Shown here in pieces: positions 48,824 through 58,180 of a stretch of DNA of 64,000 nucleotides (the first letter of the stretch is position 1; each line of letters starts with the position of its first letter). The stretch spans positions 62,001 to 126,000 of the forward strand of contig NZ_JANLGQ010000001.1 of the NCBI RefSeq assembly GCF_026157065.1, in the 5' to 3' direction. The notes under the pieces were generated by a model. The model was given only the letters and a program-made list of their open reading frames with translations, did no database searches and had not been told where the DNA came from. Source of the DNA: Enterococcus sp. HY326 (GTDB taxonomy: Bacteria; Bacillota; Bacilli; Lactobacillales; Enterococcaceae). Position numbers and translations under genes: made by a program.

Positions 48824-49741
48824 ATGTACAATCATCTTCTTGACACCTTTATTGCTGTTGTTGAAAACGGCAGTTTTACTAAAGCTGCCGAAACGTTATT
48901 TATCTCGGCACCGGCAATTATGAAACAGATGAATTTATTAGAAGAACAATTGGGCCTGACGCTGATTGAACGCACTCCTCAAGGGATTTCCTTAACAAAA
49001 TCAGGAAAATTCATTTATCAGGATGCCAAAAAAATAATTGATTTTTCTAATGAGGCGATTGAACGGGCCGACGATTCTGAAGAGGAAGAGACTTGGCGCA
49101 TCAAAATCGGCTCTTCGTTACTCAATCCCAGCCAACAAATTGCTGGCTTATTAAATGCAGTCAGAAGACGTGAACCGCGTTTTTCCTTTGAAATCATTCC
49201 ATTTGATGATGACCATGAGAGCATTATTTCTGTTTTAAATAGTATTGGTACAGACTACGATTTGATCCCCGGCTCCTTTACCTCGGGAAAAATTAGTCAA
49301 GTGGCAACCTATGTTGAATTAGAAAAAATGAAATTTACACTGGCAGTTCCTACCAAACATCCCCTCGCTAGAAAAGAAGTCTTAGAACTTTCCGACTTAA
49401 TAGGAGAAACTATTATTTCTGGCGATACCGCACCCAATCGACCCGTAGGAATTTTACAAAATGATTTGGCTAAAAACTATCCGGGAATCAAGCAAGAAAT
49501 CATTTATGAATTTTACGATATAACGATTTTTAACCGCTACGACAATTCTGATAAATTACTTTTGTCGTTACCTCAGTGGCAATACATTCAGCCGAACTAT
49601 GTTACGCTGCCGGTTAATTGGAAATATGAAACCAGCTTTGGTCTGCTTCGTCCAGTGAAACCAAATAAAGCTGTTAAAAAGTTTTTGGAGTATGTCGCTG
49701 AAATTCAAGCAGATGAAACCACTCGAATTAGTTTTCATTAA
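48824..49741 (+). CDS. LysR-family transcriptional regulator
   Basis: The 305-residue protein begins MYNHLLDTFIAVVENGSFTK, then AAETLFISAPAIMKQMNLLEEQLG (helix-turn-helix 15-45), followed by an effector domain (about 88-300). ATG 48824 has AGGAGG five bases upstream; the open frame to 48773 crosses the operator and is rejected. It is the only intact plus-strand gene in the centre of the island and faces the AKR at 47853, the typical LysR target arrangement. Confidence 0.92.
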   Translation: MYNHLLDTFIAVVENGSFTKAAETLFISAPAIMKQMNLLEEQLGLTLIERTPQGISLTKSGKFIYQDAKKIIDFSNEAIERADDSEEEETWRIKIGSSLLNPSQQIAGLLNAVRRREPRFSFEIIPFDDDHESIISVLNSIGTDYDLIPGSFTSGKISQVATYVELEKMKFTLAVPTKHPLARKEVLELSDLIGETIISGDTAPNRPVGILQNDLAKNYPGIKQEIIYEFYDITIFNRYDNSDKLLLSLPQWQYIQPNYVTLPVNWKYETSFGLLRPVKPNKAVKKFLEYVAEIQADETTRISFH

Positions 49742-49784
49742 AAAAGAGACAGTGTTAGCTTTTTTCGCTAACGCTGTCTCTTTT
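49742..49784. terminator. Bidirectional terminator between LysR and hydrolase genes
   Basis: Arms at 49742-49759 and 49767-49784 pair at 17 of 18 positions (AAAAGAGACAG/CTGTCTCTTTT, GTTAGC/GCTAAC) and have A/T runs on both sides. It serves convergent genes. Confidence 0.9.
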
Positions 49785-49845
49785 AACTATTTGAAAAACT
49801 AATCTATATAAAATATTTAGGGGAATTCATATTTGGCTCATTCTA

Positions 49846-50928
49846 CTAACTGTTTCTTTCCCAGAATGAAACTGCATTGTCTAACCAACCTTCAGCCACT
49901 GTCCCCTGACCAAGACCAAAACCATGGTTTAATCCGTCAAAAACTTCCACTTCTGTATCTGCACCTTGAGAAGCTATTCGACTGATATAGTTTTCGACAG
50001 TCCGATAATTGGCGATGCCGTCATTTGTGCCAACATTTGCATAGGTTGGTGGCTCATTGCCAGTTATTTGCGAGAGCCCTGTATACTGCATGACAACTGC
50101 TGCCGGACGCGGATAAGAGTCTTCCCCGTAACTTTCTGTTCCATTTGAGCCAAGCCAGGCTGACATTCTCGCTCCGGCAGAACCGCCCCACAAAGAATAA
50201 TCTGTTACATCGACTGCTAAGTCTTCAGCATTTTCATGGATAAAGACAATCGCTCTTGCTAAATCTTCAGAAGCGGTTTGTGCTCCGGGACGATAAATCA
50301 AAGCGAAGGCATTGTATCCTTGACGAGATAATTCTAATGCATGGGGAAAACTGTCGTGCATCGCTGCAACGTAGGAAAAACCACCGCCTGCATTTAATAC
50401 AGCAACTTTTTCATTTGGATTGCCTCTAAAGAAAAAAATCCCGGTATTGTTTTTAGCAGGATCTTGCTGTTTTTCTTCATCAGAATAGATATCAAAAAAA
50501 ATTTTTTCACCCTTTGCCGCTTGCTCGTATAAATAATTCGTAATTTCCACCGTCTTATCAGCATTTACATTATTGTACCAAGTTAAAATTGTTCCAACGT
50601 CTCTTAATTGCAATGTATCACTGATTTGGCGGTCGGCTGGGAAAATAAGGCGACCATAGTCAGCGAAGGTCGAATCATTCATCACATCCTGCACCCGTGT
50701 ATCTAAATTGTACGGTGGAACAATAGTTGGAGCACTACTACTGGTCGTGGACATTTCGATTGACTCAGAAGTTTCTTCTACAACTGTTGAACTAGTGGCA
50801 TGGCTTGAACTACTAGTTGAATTGGCGCTGCTATTTTCTGTAGTTTGTGAGCAGCCTGCTAGAATAACCATCGCCAAAAACATTGCTAAAGTTGACGCAA
50901 TATGTCGTCTTCTCCATTTTATTTTCAT
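49846..50928 (-). CDS. Alpha/beta hydrolase lipoprotein
   Basis: The 360-residue precursor has a lipoprotein signal with lipobox ILAGC (C26), a Ser/Thr-rich linker (27-70) and an alpha/beta-hydrolase domain. Motifs are LNAGGGFSYV (oxyanion region), GGSAGA (nucleophile), and the catalytic histidine in GLNHGFGLG. It is related by fold to the cytoplasmic hydrolase at 34169. GGAG precedes the ATG. It is probably a surface esterase; the substrate is unknown. No MerR-type promoter is apparent in its upstream gap. Confidence 0.85.
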   Translation of the reverse strand: MKIKWRRRHIASTLAMFLAMVILAGCSQTTENSSANSTSSSSHATSSTVVEETSESIEMSTTSSSAPTIVPPYNLDTRVQDVMNDSTFADYGRLIFPADRQISDTLQLRDVGTILTWYNNVNADKTVEITNYLYEQAAKGEKIFFDIYSDEEKQQDPAKNNTGIFFFRGNPNEKVAVLNAGGGFSYVAAMHDSFPHALELSRQGYNAFALIYRPGAQTASEDLARAIVFIHENAEDLAVDVTDYSLWGGSAGARMSAWLGSNGTESYGEDSYPRPAAVVMQYTGLSQITGNEPPTYANVGTNDGIANYRTVENYISRIASQGADTEVEVFDGLNHGFGLGQGTVAEGWLDNAVSFWERNS

Positions 50929-51041
50929 CTAAAATCTCCTTCCAATAAAGCTTTCACCTGATAATCATCTAACAACCGCTAGACAGTATGTGTATATAAT
51001 TTTCCTTCACAAAAAAACAGAACAGCCGAATTTTAAAATAG

Positions 51042-51079
51042 AAAAAGTCATGAATACCGCTGATCTATTCATAACTTTT
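51042..51079 (-). terminator. Terminator after the AKR at 51109
   Basis: AAAAGT-C-ATGAATA (51043-51056) pairs with TATTCAT-A-ACTTTT (51066-51079) with one internal mismatch. A T-rich stretch follows on the minus strand. Confidence 0.75.
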
Positions 51080-51108
51080 ACCTCTTGTTTTACAAATACT
51101 TTAGCTGA

Positions 51109-51969
51109 TTAATCATGGTCTTCAGGTACAAAATACAGCCATTCTTTTTCCATTTTTTCAAGGGGAACCTCGAAAAATCTTTGTCCACGGTCAAGCTCGT
51201 TGATTTTTGTCATTTCACTGTCAGTTAATGCAAAATCAAATATATCAATATTTTCTTTCAAGTGCGCTTCACTCGTCGTACGAGGAAAAATAATAAATCC
51301 CTTTTGAATATGCCAGCGCAAAATGACTTGTGCATTGGTTTTATTGTATTTTTTTGCTAATTCAGAAAAAATCGGTTCATTTAACAAATCTTCATCGGCA
51401 TGACCTAGTGGATACCAGCTTTCAATTTTGGTACCAAAATTTTTTATTCTGGCAATCAGCTGATCTTGTGGATAATAAGGATGGCATTCCACTTGATTAA
51501 CTGCAGGATAAATAGTGGCCACTTCCAAAAGCTCTTCCAAACGATCCGATTCAAAATTGCTAATGCCAATTGTTTTAATTTTACCGGCGGTGACCGCTTT
51601 TTCTAAATCCTTCCATGCGCCGATAAAATCGCCAAATTGTTGATGCAACAACACCATATCAATTGCACCAATGTTTAGTCTATTCAACATCTTATCAATG
51701 GCTTTTTCAGTTTTGCCTTCACCGTACTCACTTGGCCAAAGCTTGCTTGTTACCCAAATTTCTTCTCTAGGAATACCGCTTTCTTTGACGGCTGCTCCCA
51801 CGCCACGCTCGTTTCCGTAACCATGAGCCGTGTCAATATGTCGATAACCGAGGTTCAATGCATTTAGCACGACGCTTTTGGTTAATTCATCCCCTTCAAT
51901 TTGATAAACACCTATACCGAATTGGGGAATTTCTGCCCCATTATTTAATGTGACTGTCGGGATTGTCAT
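51109..51969 (-). CDS. Aldo/keto reductase
   Basis: The 286-residue barrel has D46, Y51, K76 and H109 (HIDTAHGYG, TSKLW, LLHQQ) and IGISNFESDRLEELL. It is more divergent from the AKR5 trio than they are from each other. AAAGGAG precedes the ATG. It lies 97 bases after the AKR at 52067 and may be the third gene of the flavodoxin-AKR-AKR unit. Confidence 0.9.
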   Translation of the reverse strand: MTIPTVTLNNGAEIPQFGIGVYQIEGDELTKSVVLNALNLGYRHIDTAHGYGNERGVGAAVKESGIPREEIWVTSKLWPSEYGEGKTEKAIDKMLNRLNIGAIDMVLLHQQFGDFIGAWKDLEKAVTAGKIKTIGISNFESDRLEELLEVATIYPAVNQVECHPYYPQDQLIARIKNFGTKIESWYPLGHADEDLLNEPIFSELAKKYNKTNAQVILRWHIQKGFIIFPRTTSEAHLKENIDIFDFALTDSEMTKINELDRGQRFFEVPLEKMEKEWLYFVPEDHD

Positions 51970-52066
51970 AATTTTTTGTTCTCCTTTTAAAATAATTTGT
52001 TAGTGGTCATTTATTTGAATGGCGACTTTAAATAAAAAAAGTAATTTTTAGCATTTATAAAATTTA

Positions 52067-53065
52067 TTACCATCCATAAGCTTCTGGTGCCGCTCCACCG
52101 GGTCCAGGGAAAATTTCATCGAGCCTATTTAATGTAGCTTCTGATAACACTATTTCCGTTGCACGAACTGCTTCTTCTAATTGTTCTACTGTTCGAGGAC
52201 CAATAATCGGAGCTGTGACAGCTGGATTAGCCAACAGCCAAGCCAAGGCAATATTTGATTCGCTTTCTCCTAGTGCTTGACACAGCTCTCGATAATCTAC
52301 CAGTTGGTGTTTTTCAATCTCAGATAATTTTGCGATGCTTTCAGCTCGTCTACCAGTTTTAATGGCTGGGTTCAACACATCATTAGCTAAAAGTCCCCGT
52401 TGCAAAGGACTCCACACAACCACGCCGACACCCAATTCTTTAGCAGCTGGTAATAATTCCAACTCTGGCAATCTACTTAAAAGATTATACCTGTGTTGCT
52501 CACTAACTAAGCCGAGAAAATTTCTTTTGTCAGCAGCTGCTTTGGCATAAGCCAAATGACGAGCGCCGAAGTTACTTGAACCTGCATAATAAATTTTGCC
52601 ACTGGCAATCATAGTTTCAAAGGCACCATAAATTTCATCCCAATTAATTTTGGGATCAATGTGGTGCATTTGATACAATTCCACATGATCTGTTTGCAAT
52701 CTCTTTAAAGAAGCATCTAGACTGCGATAAAGTTTGTATGCTGATAAACCAGCTGCATCATTTGGGCCATCTAATTCATTGTCCATATCTAAATAAAATT
52801 TTGTAGCTAAGACAACTTTTTCTCTACGGCCTTCACCTTTAGCAAACCAGCGGCCAATGATTTCCTCTGACCAACCTTTATGTCCTTTAGGATTAATTTC
52901 CATGCCATAAATATTAGCCGTATCAAAAAAATTAATTCCTAATTCTAAGGCCCGGTCCATAATGGCAAAGGATTCTTCTTCGGTATTCTGTGCACCAAAA
53001 TTCATCGTTCCCAACACTAAACGACTAACCTTTAAGCCAGTGTTACCTAATCTTGTGTATTCCAT
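52067..53065 (-). CDS. Aldo/keto reductase
   Basis: The 332-residue barrel has D48, Y53, K89 and H134 (FFDTANIYG, ATKFY, YQMHH) and starts MEYTRLGNTGLKVSRLVLGT, typical of the YajO/Tas-like groups. The start at 53065 has GGAG seven bases upstream. It lies 41 bases after an exported flavodoxin gene and is probably cotranscribed with it. Confidence 0.9.
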   Translation of the reverse strand: MEYTRLGNTGLKVSRLVLGTMNFGAQNTEEESFAIMDRALELGINFFDTANIYGMEINPKGHKGWSEEIIGRWFAKGEGRREKVVLATKFYLDMDNELDGPNDAAGLSAYKLYRSLDASLKRLQTDHVELYQMHHIDPKINWDEIYGAFETMIASGKIYYAGSSNFGARHLAYAKAAADKRNFLGLVSEQHRYNLLSRLPELELLPAAKELGVGVVVWSPLQRGLLANDVLNPAIKTGRRAESIAKLSEIEKHQLVDYRELCQALGESESNIALAWLLANPAVTAPIIGPRTVEQLEEAVRATEIVLSEATLNRLDEIFPGPGGAAPEAYGW

Positions 53066-53106
53066 TTTTATCTCCACTCAAATTCAAACTTTATTCAACT
53101 ATTTTA

Positions 53107-53844
53107 TTACTGATTGCCATTCACCCAGGCAACTACATCGGCTTGGTTGTCTAATAAATTTTCGTCTTCAATACTAAAACTTTCCGCGATGGTTGCATCT
53201 GGAGCTAGTTCTGCAATTCGACTCAATGTATCGCCTTCACCATACCCAGCATTTGTTGAAAATGGATAAATTGTTTTTCCACTTAAATCAGCTCCATATT
53301 CTTGTAAAAAAGAAACCATTGGATTAGAAAGTGTCATGGACCACGTTTGATAGCCGAGATAAACAGTGTCATATTGCGCTAAATCAGGAATATCAGTATT
53401 GATTTCAGGATAGTCCTCATCTTCTCTTTCTTGATTGGCTCTGTCGACAGACTCGTCGTAATCGGCCGGATATGGTTCAGTAATGGTTAATTCCAACATA
53501 TCCGCATTGTTTTCATTATGAATCATACGAGCTAAATTCTCGCTATTTCCACTTCTGGAAAAGTAAATAATGATATTATTAGCATCTGGTGTTAGTATTC
53601 TAGTTGCCTCTTCGGTAGCATTCGTATCTTCTCCATCTGAGGCGGCTCCTCGACCGTATTCAGTGTCTTCTAAAACCAAAGAGTCGGGAGTTCCACCAGC
53701 TGAATTTTGTTGATTATTTGTCGAGCTTTGATTGGTTGCCTCTGAATTAGCATTACCTGTTGCAGCGCTGTCTTGATTATTCGTTTGACAGCCAGCTAAA
53801 ACTAATGCTAAGCCTGCCGCCATCATTGCGATTTTTTTCTTCAT
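53107..53844 (-). CDS. Flavodoxin-fold lipoprotein
   Basis: The 245-residue precursor has the lipobox VLAGC (C19), an Asn/Ser/Thr-rich linker (20-80) and a Flavodoxin_4-like domain: IIIYFSRSGNSENLARMI is the FMN-phosphate loop, YLGYQTWSMTLSNPM a ring loop, and TIYPFSTNAGYGEG a late strand. It is the third exported flavodoxin in the window. It has its own MerR-type promoter and precedes an AKR gene. Confidence 0.87.
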   Translation of the reverse strand: MKKKIAMMAAGLALVLAGCQTNNQDSAATGNANSEATNQSSTNNQQNSAGGTPDSLVLEDTEYGRGAASDGEDTNATEEATRILTPDANNIIIYFSRSGNSENLARMIHNENNADMLELTITEPYPADYDESVDRANQEREDEDYPEINTDIPDLAQYDTVYLGYQTWSMTLSNPMVSFLQEYGADLSGKTIYPFSTNAGYGEGDTLSRIAELAPDATIAESFSIEDENLLDNQADVVAWVNGNQ

Positions 53845-53880
53845 TTAAAAATACCTTCCATTTCTTTATTGATATTGTGA

Positions 53881-53911
53881 AGACTAACCCCTGAAGTGAA
53901 CTACAGAGCAA
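53881..53911 (-). promoter_or_regulatory. MerR-type promoter for the flavodoxin at 53107
   Basis: Minus strand TTGCTC (53906-53911) and TAGTCT (53881-53886) are 19 bases apart. The spacer has TGTAGTTCACTTCAGG. The remaining gap to 54199 is AT-rich without a credible gene. Confidence 0.7.
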
Positions 53912-54199
53912 GCCTGAAGTTGCAAATTCTATAAACAATTCAAATTTTGAAGTTTCAACTTCTCTTTGATATTGCATTGAAGTTTTTTTCTTGTGGGTTC
54001 AAAAAGAAATTTTATACTCCTTAATTTTTACTTGTTCACTTTAATATTTTCATCAAAGGCTTCTTTTAAAAACAATCATAGGTGGCAGCTAGTTGCCACA
54101 ATTTTTTTAATCTTTGGTATAAGTTCATCAGACATTTCTCCTTTTTTTGAATCTACATTTTTCTTTTGGCATCTTGTGCAAATCAATTAGTTTTTTTAA

Positions 54200-54565
54200 T
54201 CAGTAGTAGATGGGGGATTGTGATTCAGATAATTGCCATGTATCTGCTTGTTTTACAAAAATATCTGTATTATAAAATTGCCAATGACTTTCATAACCAA
54301 GAAAGTCAGCGGTCATAACCGACTGATAGTGGGCTACCGCCTGTTGATTATTGACTTCAATTGTTACATTATGAATTTTAATAGTTTTATAAGCCATTAA
54401 GCCTTGTTCAATCAGCTGAAACCAAGTATCTCGCTTCAAAGAAACACCGATTAAATCCTAAATAAGGTAATTTCTATTGAACAGGGTGCTTAGAGTTGCA
54501 AAATCGTTTTTGACTATCGCTTCATTTTTTAAATCAAAAATAGTTTTCATTTCACTAGTTGTCAC
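54200..54565 (-). pseudogene. NTF2/SnoaL-like protein gene interrupted by TAG
   Basis: A GTG start at 54565 with GGAGAG seven bases upstream reads VTTSEMKTIFDLKNEAIVKN, DFATLSTLFNRNYLI, then in-frame TAG at 54458-54460. The frame continues unchanged as DLIGVSLKRDTWFQLIEQGL, MAYKTIKIHNVTIEVNNQQA and on to IYY, 122 codons in all, the length of a SnoaL-like domain. Only the downstream part appears as an open frame (TTG at 54439). A conserved MerR-type promoter remains upstream, so loss appears recent. Reinitiation at the TTG is possible but would give half a domain. Confidence 0.7.
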
Positions 54566-54661
54566 GCTGCCACTCTCCATTTAAAATCAAATAATTTACC
54601 ATCACATAATCTTTAGTTACTGACCGTCTTTTTAACTAGAAACATTTTCTTTCGTGAGAAG

Positions 54662-54692
54662 AGAATAACGTTTGGAGTGAACTTTAATGCAA
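54662..54692 (-). promoter_or_regulatory. MerR-type promoter for the broken NTF2-like gene
   Basis: Minus strand TTGCAT (54687-54692) and TATTCT (54662-54667) are 19 bases apart. The spacer has TAAAGTTCACTCCAAA. Confidence 0.7.
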
Positions 54693-54917
54693 GAATAAAT
54701 AATCGACAATTTAGATTTTCTTAATATTTTAGCTAAATAACATCTTTTTTTTAAAGAAAATAAAGCACTGATTGTTCTTTGAAATCCTCATTTGGCATTT
54801 CGTCTTAACAAGATTATTCTTCAAAATGAAGACTCATATACTCGCAGGGAAAATACTGCTGAATAACCGCAACAAATTGCTGTCAAAAATTATTTCCTGT
54901 TTTTTTCAATTTCCCTC

Positions 54918-54948
54918 TTGACTTAGAGTCCACTTCAACAGGTAAACT
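54918..54948 (+). promoter_or_regulatory. MerR-type promoter for the second zinc ADH
   Basis: Plus strand TTGACT (54918-54923) and TAAACT (54943-54948) are 19 bases apart. The spacer has TAGAGTCCACTTCAAC. The ADH ATG is 33 bases downstream. Between this and 54692 the sequence is AT-rich with no gene. Confidence 0.75.
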
Positions 54949-54980
54949 ATATTTAATCGGAACAAGAAAGAAGGAATTAG

Positions 54981-56039
54981 ATGAAATCAGCAATTTTTGA
55001 AAAAGCTGGATTAGTAAGTGTTGAAGAAGTAGAAAAACCAAGTTTGCAAGCAACTGATGATGTTATCATCAAAATTGTTCGTGCCTGTGTCTGTGGCTCT
55101 GACTTGTGGTCTTATGCTCACGGCGATAATAAAGAAGCCCATTCTGTAAATGATGGCCATGAAGCATTGGGGATTGTCGAAGAAATTGGCTCAGATATTA
55201 CCACTGTTAAACCAGGAGATTTTGTCATCGTGCCATTTACCCATGGCTGTGGTGAATGTGACGCTTGTCGTGCCGGTTTTGATGGAACTTGTGACCGTCA
55301 TAAAGGGGCAACAAACTGGTCTAATGGTTTCCAATCTGAATATGTTAACTTCCATTATGGAAACTGGGCTTTAGTAAAAGTTCCCGGCCAACCATCAGAT
55401 TATACTGAAGGCATGATAAAATCATTGTTAACTTTGGCTGACGTTATGCCAACTGGTTACCATGCTGCCCGCTGCGCCCATGTTGAACGAGGCGATAAAG
55501 TCGTTGTTATTGGTGACGGTGCTGTCGGTCAATGTGCTGTGATTGCTGCCAAAATGCATGGCGCTTCACAAATTATTTTGATGAGTCGCCACAAAGATCG
55601 TCAAGAAATGGCCCTACAATCTGGAGCAACTGCTGTTGTCGCCGAACGTGGTGAAGAAGGCATTGCCAAAGTTCGGGAAATTCTCGGCGGCGGCGCTGAT
55701 GCTGCGTTAGAATGTGTTGGAACTGAAGCTGCAATTGAACAAGCTTTAGGTGTCCTGCATAATGGCGGTCGCATCGGTTATGTCGGTGTACCTCATTATA
55801 ATAATCGTTCAATTGGCTCAACCTTTGCCCAAAACATTTCGATTGCCGGCGGCTCAGCTTCTGTGACGACCTATGACAAAGAAGTTTTATTAAAGGCAGT
55901 TCTTGAAGGCGATATTAATCCTGGTCGGGTCTTCACCCAAACTTATGCGTTGGATGATATTAACCAAGCCTATGAAGATATGCAAGAACGCAAAACAATC
56001 AAGTCAATGGTCGTTGTTGATAGCAGTTTTACTGACTAA
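54981..56039 (+). CDS. Zinc-dependent alcohol dehydrogenase
   Basis: The 352-residue protein has catalytic zinc ligands C38, H60 and E61, a structural zinc site C90, C93, C96, C104, and the Rossmann motif GDGAVGQCA. It is clearly paralogous to the ADH at 35320 (shared DFVIVPFTHGCG, NWALVKVPGQP-type and LLTLADVM segments). AAGGA precedes the ATG. It is the last gene of the island, facing outward from it. Confidence 0.93.
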   Translation: MKSAIFEKAGLVSVEEVEKPSLQATDDVIIKIVRACVCGSDLWSYAHGDNKEAHSVNDGHEALGIVEEIGSDITTVKPGDFVIVPFTHGCGECDACRAGFDGTCDRHKGATNWSNGFQSEYVNFHYGNWALVKVPGQPSDYTEGMIKSLLTLADVMPTGYHAARCAHVERGDKVVVIGDGAVGQCAVIAAKMHGASQIILMSRHKDRQEMALQSGATAVVAERGEEGIAKVREILGGGADAALECVGTEAAIEQALGVLHNGGRIGYVGVPHYNNRSIGSTFAQNISIAGGSASVTTYDKEVLLKAVLEGDINPGRVFTQTYALDDINQAYEDMQERKTIKSMVVVDSSFTD

Positions 56040-56133
56040 ACTTTGGATAGAAAAAATTACTTGAACTTTCTTTTTAAAGTGTTTTAATTAGAAATTTGTA
56101 TTAAAATCTATCAAGATGCCACAACGAAAAATA

Positions 56134-56184
56134 AACCGTAAAAGAGAACGAGCGTTAGCTTTTTCTCTTTTGCGGTTATTTTTT
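56134..56184 (+). terminator. Terminator of the zinc ADH gene
   Basis: AACCGTAAAAGAGAA (56134-56148) and TTCTCTTTTGCGGTT (56163-56177) pair with one T-G wobble and are followed by ATTTTTTG. Confidence 0.85.
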
Positions 56185-56200
56185 GTAGATTGACTGCAAT

Positions 56201-56256
56201 AAAAAGAGCCACAACCAGCACCATGCTTGAAGCTGTGCTGGTTGTGTACCTTTTTC
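56201..56256 (-). terminator. Terminator of the pot operon
   Basis: Perfect 12-bp arms CACAACCAGCAC (56210-56221) and GTGCTGGTTGTG (56235-56246) are followed on the minus strand by GGCTCTTTTTATT. The plus strand also has a T-run, so it may work both ways. Confidence 0.85.
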
Positions 56257-56267
56257 ATTTTTCGCCA

Positions 56268-57341
56268 TTAATTGCGATACATTTTGAATTCTAAAAATAA
56301 ATCATTGTAAATTTCCAAATACTCTGAGCCTAAATCTTCATAAACTTCAAGATGGGACAAGGTATCATCATCTGGATAAAATTGCTTGTCACCGGAAATT
56401 TCTGTCGGTAGCATCGCTTCAGCTACCGAATTTGGGGTCGCATAGCCGATGTATTCAGCATTTTGAGCGGCGTTTTCTGGTTCTAACATGAAATTGATAA
56501 AATCATAGGCGCCTTGTTCGTTGCGAACTGTTTTAGGAATCACGATATTATCGAACCAAAGATTTGAGCCTTCTTCGGGAATAACATAATGGAGATGTTC
56601 ATTCTCAGAAAGCATTTCAGCGGCTTCTCCAGAAAAAGTTACCGCAACGGCGCTCTCTTCATTGATCATATACATTTTAATTTCATCGGCGACAATCGCT
56701 TTGACGTTGCCGGTCAAGGTGTTTAATTTAGCAGCGGCTTCATTTAGCTGACTCATCTCTTTACTATTTAAAGAGTAGCCCAAACTATTCAAACCGAGCC
56801 CCATCACTTCTCTGGCACCATCAATCAGCATAACATTATTTTTTAAAGCGGGATTCCACAAGTCGTCCCAGTGCTGAATATCTTCTGCGTTGACCATTTT
56901 ATCATTGTAAATAATCCCTAATGTTCCCCAGAAATAAGGAATTGAATAGTTATTGCCTGGATCAAAGCTTTGATCTAAAAAGCGAGGAGCAATGTTTTCC
57001 AAGCCAACGATTTGACTCAAATCTAATTTTGTCAGCAGGTCTTCGCTCATCATACGTTGAATCATATATTCACTAGGGATGGCGATATCATAGCCAGTAC
57101 CCCCTTGTTGAATTTTAGTCAGCATAGCTTCGTTTGAATCAAAGGTTTCATAATTGACTTGATAGCCGTATTCCTCTTCAAATTTAGTCAGCAACTCAGG
57201 GTCGATATAATCCCCCCAATTATAAATTGTCACCACATCGGCACCGGCCATTCCGCTGGAGCGCTGCAGCTGATTAATTCCTAAAAGTAAAACAGCAATC
57301 ACCGCAATAATTCCAATGACTAAAGAATATAATTTTCTCAT
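56268..57341 (-). CDS. potD: Spermidine/putrescine-binding protein PotD
   Basis: The 357-residue extracellular solute-binding protein has a typical PotD core: VTIYNWGDYIDPELLTKFEEE (about 37-57) and GYDIAIPSEYMI. The N-terminal hydrophobic segment (5-24) has no lipobox cysteine, so it appears anchored by an uncleaved helix or released rather than lipidated. Its ATG overlaps the potC stop as TAATG. It is the last gene of potA-potB-potC-potD. Confidence 0.93.
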   Translation of the reverse strand: MRKLYSLVIGIIAVIAVLLLGINQLQRSSGMAGADVVTIYNWGDYIDPELLTKFEEEYGYQVNYETFDSNEAMLTKIQQGGTGYDIAIPSEYMIQRMMSEDLLTKLDLSQIVGLENIAPRFLDQSFDPGNNYSIPYFWGTLGIIYNDKMVNAEDIQHWDDLWNPALKNNVMLIDGAREVMGLGLNSLGYSLNSKEMSQLNEAAAKLNTLTGNVKAIVADEIKMYMINEESAVAVTFSGEAAEMLSENEHLHYVIPEEGSNLWFDNIVIPKTVRNEQGAYDFINFMLEPENAAQNAEYIGYATPNSVAEAMLPTEISGDKQFYPDDDTLSHLEVYEDLGSEYLEIYNDLFLEFKMYRN

Positions 57342-58180
57342 TAGAAATCAGTCACCTCCTGTTGTCGTCGATTGCGACGAACTTTTTTCGAGGTATTGTC
57401 CTTACTGATAAAATAATAGCCTAAGACTAAAATCATCGAGAAGATAAAGACTAATGTGCTTAGAGCATTAATTTCTAGGCTGATGCCTTGGCGAGCCCGG
57501 GAATAAATTTCCACAGAAAGGGTGGTAAAACCGTTGCCGGTTACAAAGAAAGTTACCGCAAAATCGTCTAAAGAATACGTGAAGGCCATAAAATAGCCAG
57601 CGATAATGCCCGGTGTTAAAAAGGGTAGAATAATATTTTTGACGACTTGAAAATTATTCGCTCCTAAATCGCGGGCGGCATCAATCATCGAGTCATTCAT
57701 TTCCTGTAATTTTGGCAGAACCATCAGCACAACAATTGGAATACTAAAGGCAATATGTGACAGCAGAACGCTTAAAAAACCTAGACTAAAGCCACTGAAA
57801 AGCGTGCCGATAAAAGTGAAAAAAATCAAAAAACTAGCGCCGATAATAACATCCGGAGAAACCAGTAAAATATTATTAAAGCTCAACAAGGTGTTTCTTT
57901 GGCGCCGTTTTTTTGTGTAATAAATCCCCATTGCGCCAAACGTTCCGATAGCGGTCGCAATCAAAGCGGATAAAAAGGCCAGCATGAAGGTTTCCAGCAC
58001 AATGATTAATAAACGCGTGTCAGCAAAAACTGCCGCATAATTGTCCCAAGTAAAACCAGTGAAGCCATTCATACTGCCGCCATCATTAAAGGAATAAAAA
58101 ATCAGATAAAAAATCGGTGCATACAACACGAGAAAAACGATGGCGATATACAAATTGGACCAACGAAATTTCTTTTTCAT
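57341..58180 (-). CDS. potC: Spermidine/putrescine ABC transporter permease PotC
   Basis: A 279-residue permease with six membrane segments and the EAA loop DAARDLGANNFQVVKNIILPFLTPGI. It overlaps potB by four bases (ATGA) and potD by one, indicating translational coupling. The tail is basic. Confidence 0.94.
   Translation of the reverse strand: MKKKFRWSNLYIAIVFLVLYAPIFYLIFYSFNDGGSMNGFTGFTWDNYAAVFADTRLLIIVLETFMLAFLSALIATAIGTFGAMGIYYTKKRRQRNTLLSFNNILLVSPDVIIGASFLIFFTFIGTLFSGFSLGFLSVLLSHIAFSIPIVVLMVLPKLQEMNDSMIDAARDLGANNFQVVKNIILPFLTPGIIAGYFMAFTYSLDDFAVTFFVTGNGFTTLSVEIYSRARQGISLEINALSTLVFIFSMILVLGYYFISKDNTSKKVRRNRRQQEVTDF

Noticed and set aside
53993-54190. A 65-codon plus-strand frame in the gap before the NTF2-like gene
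   Set aside because: Composition is that of AT-rich intergenic DNA (Phe, Leu, Ser) and no promoter or ribosome binding site is convincing.
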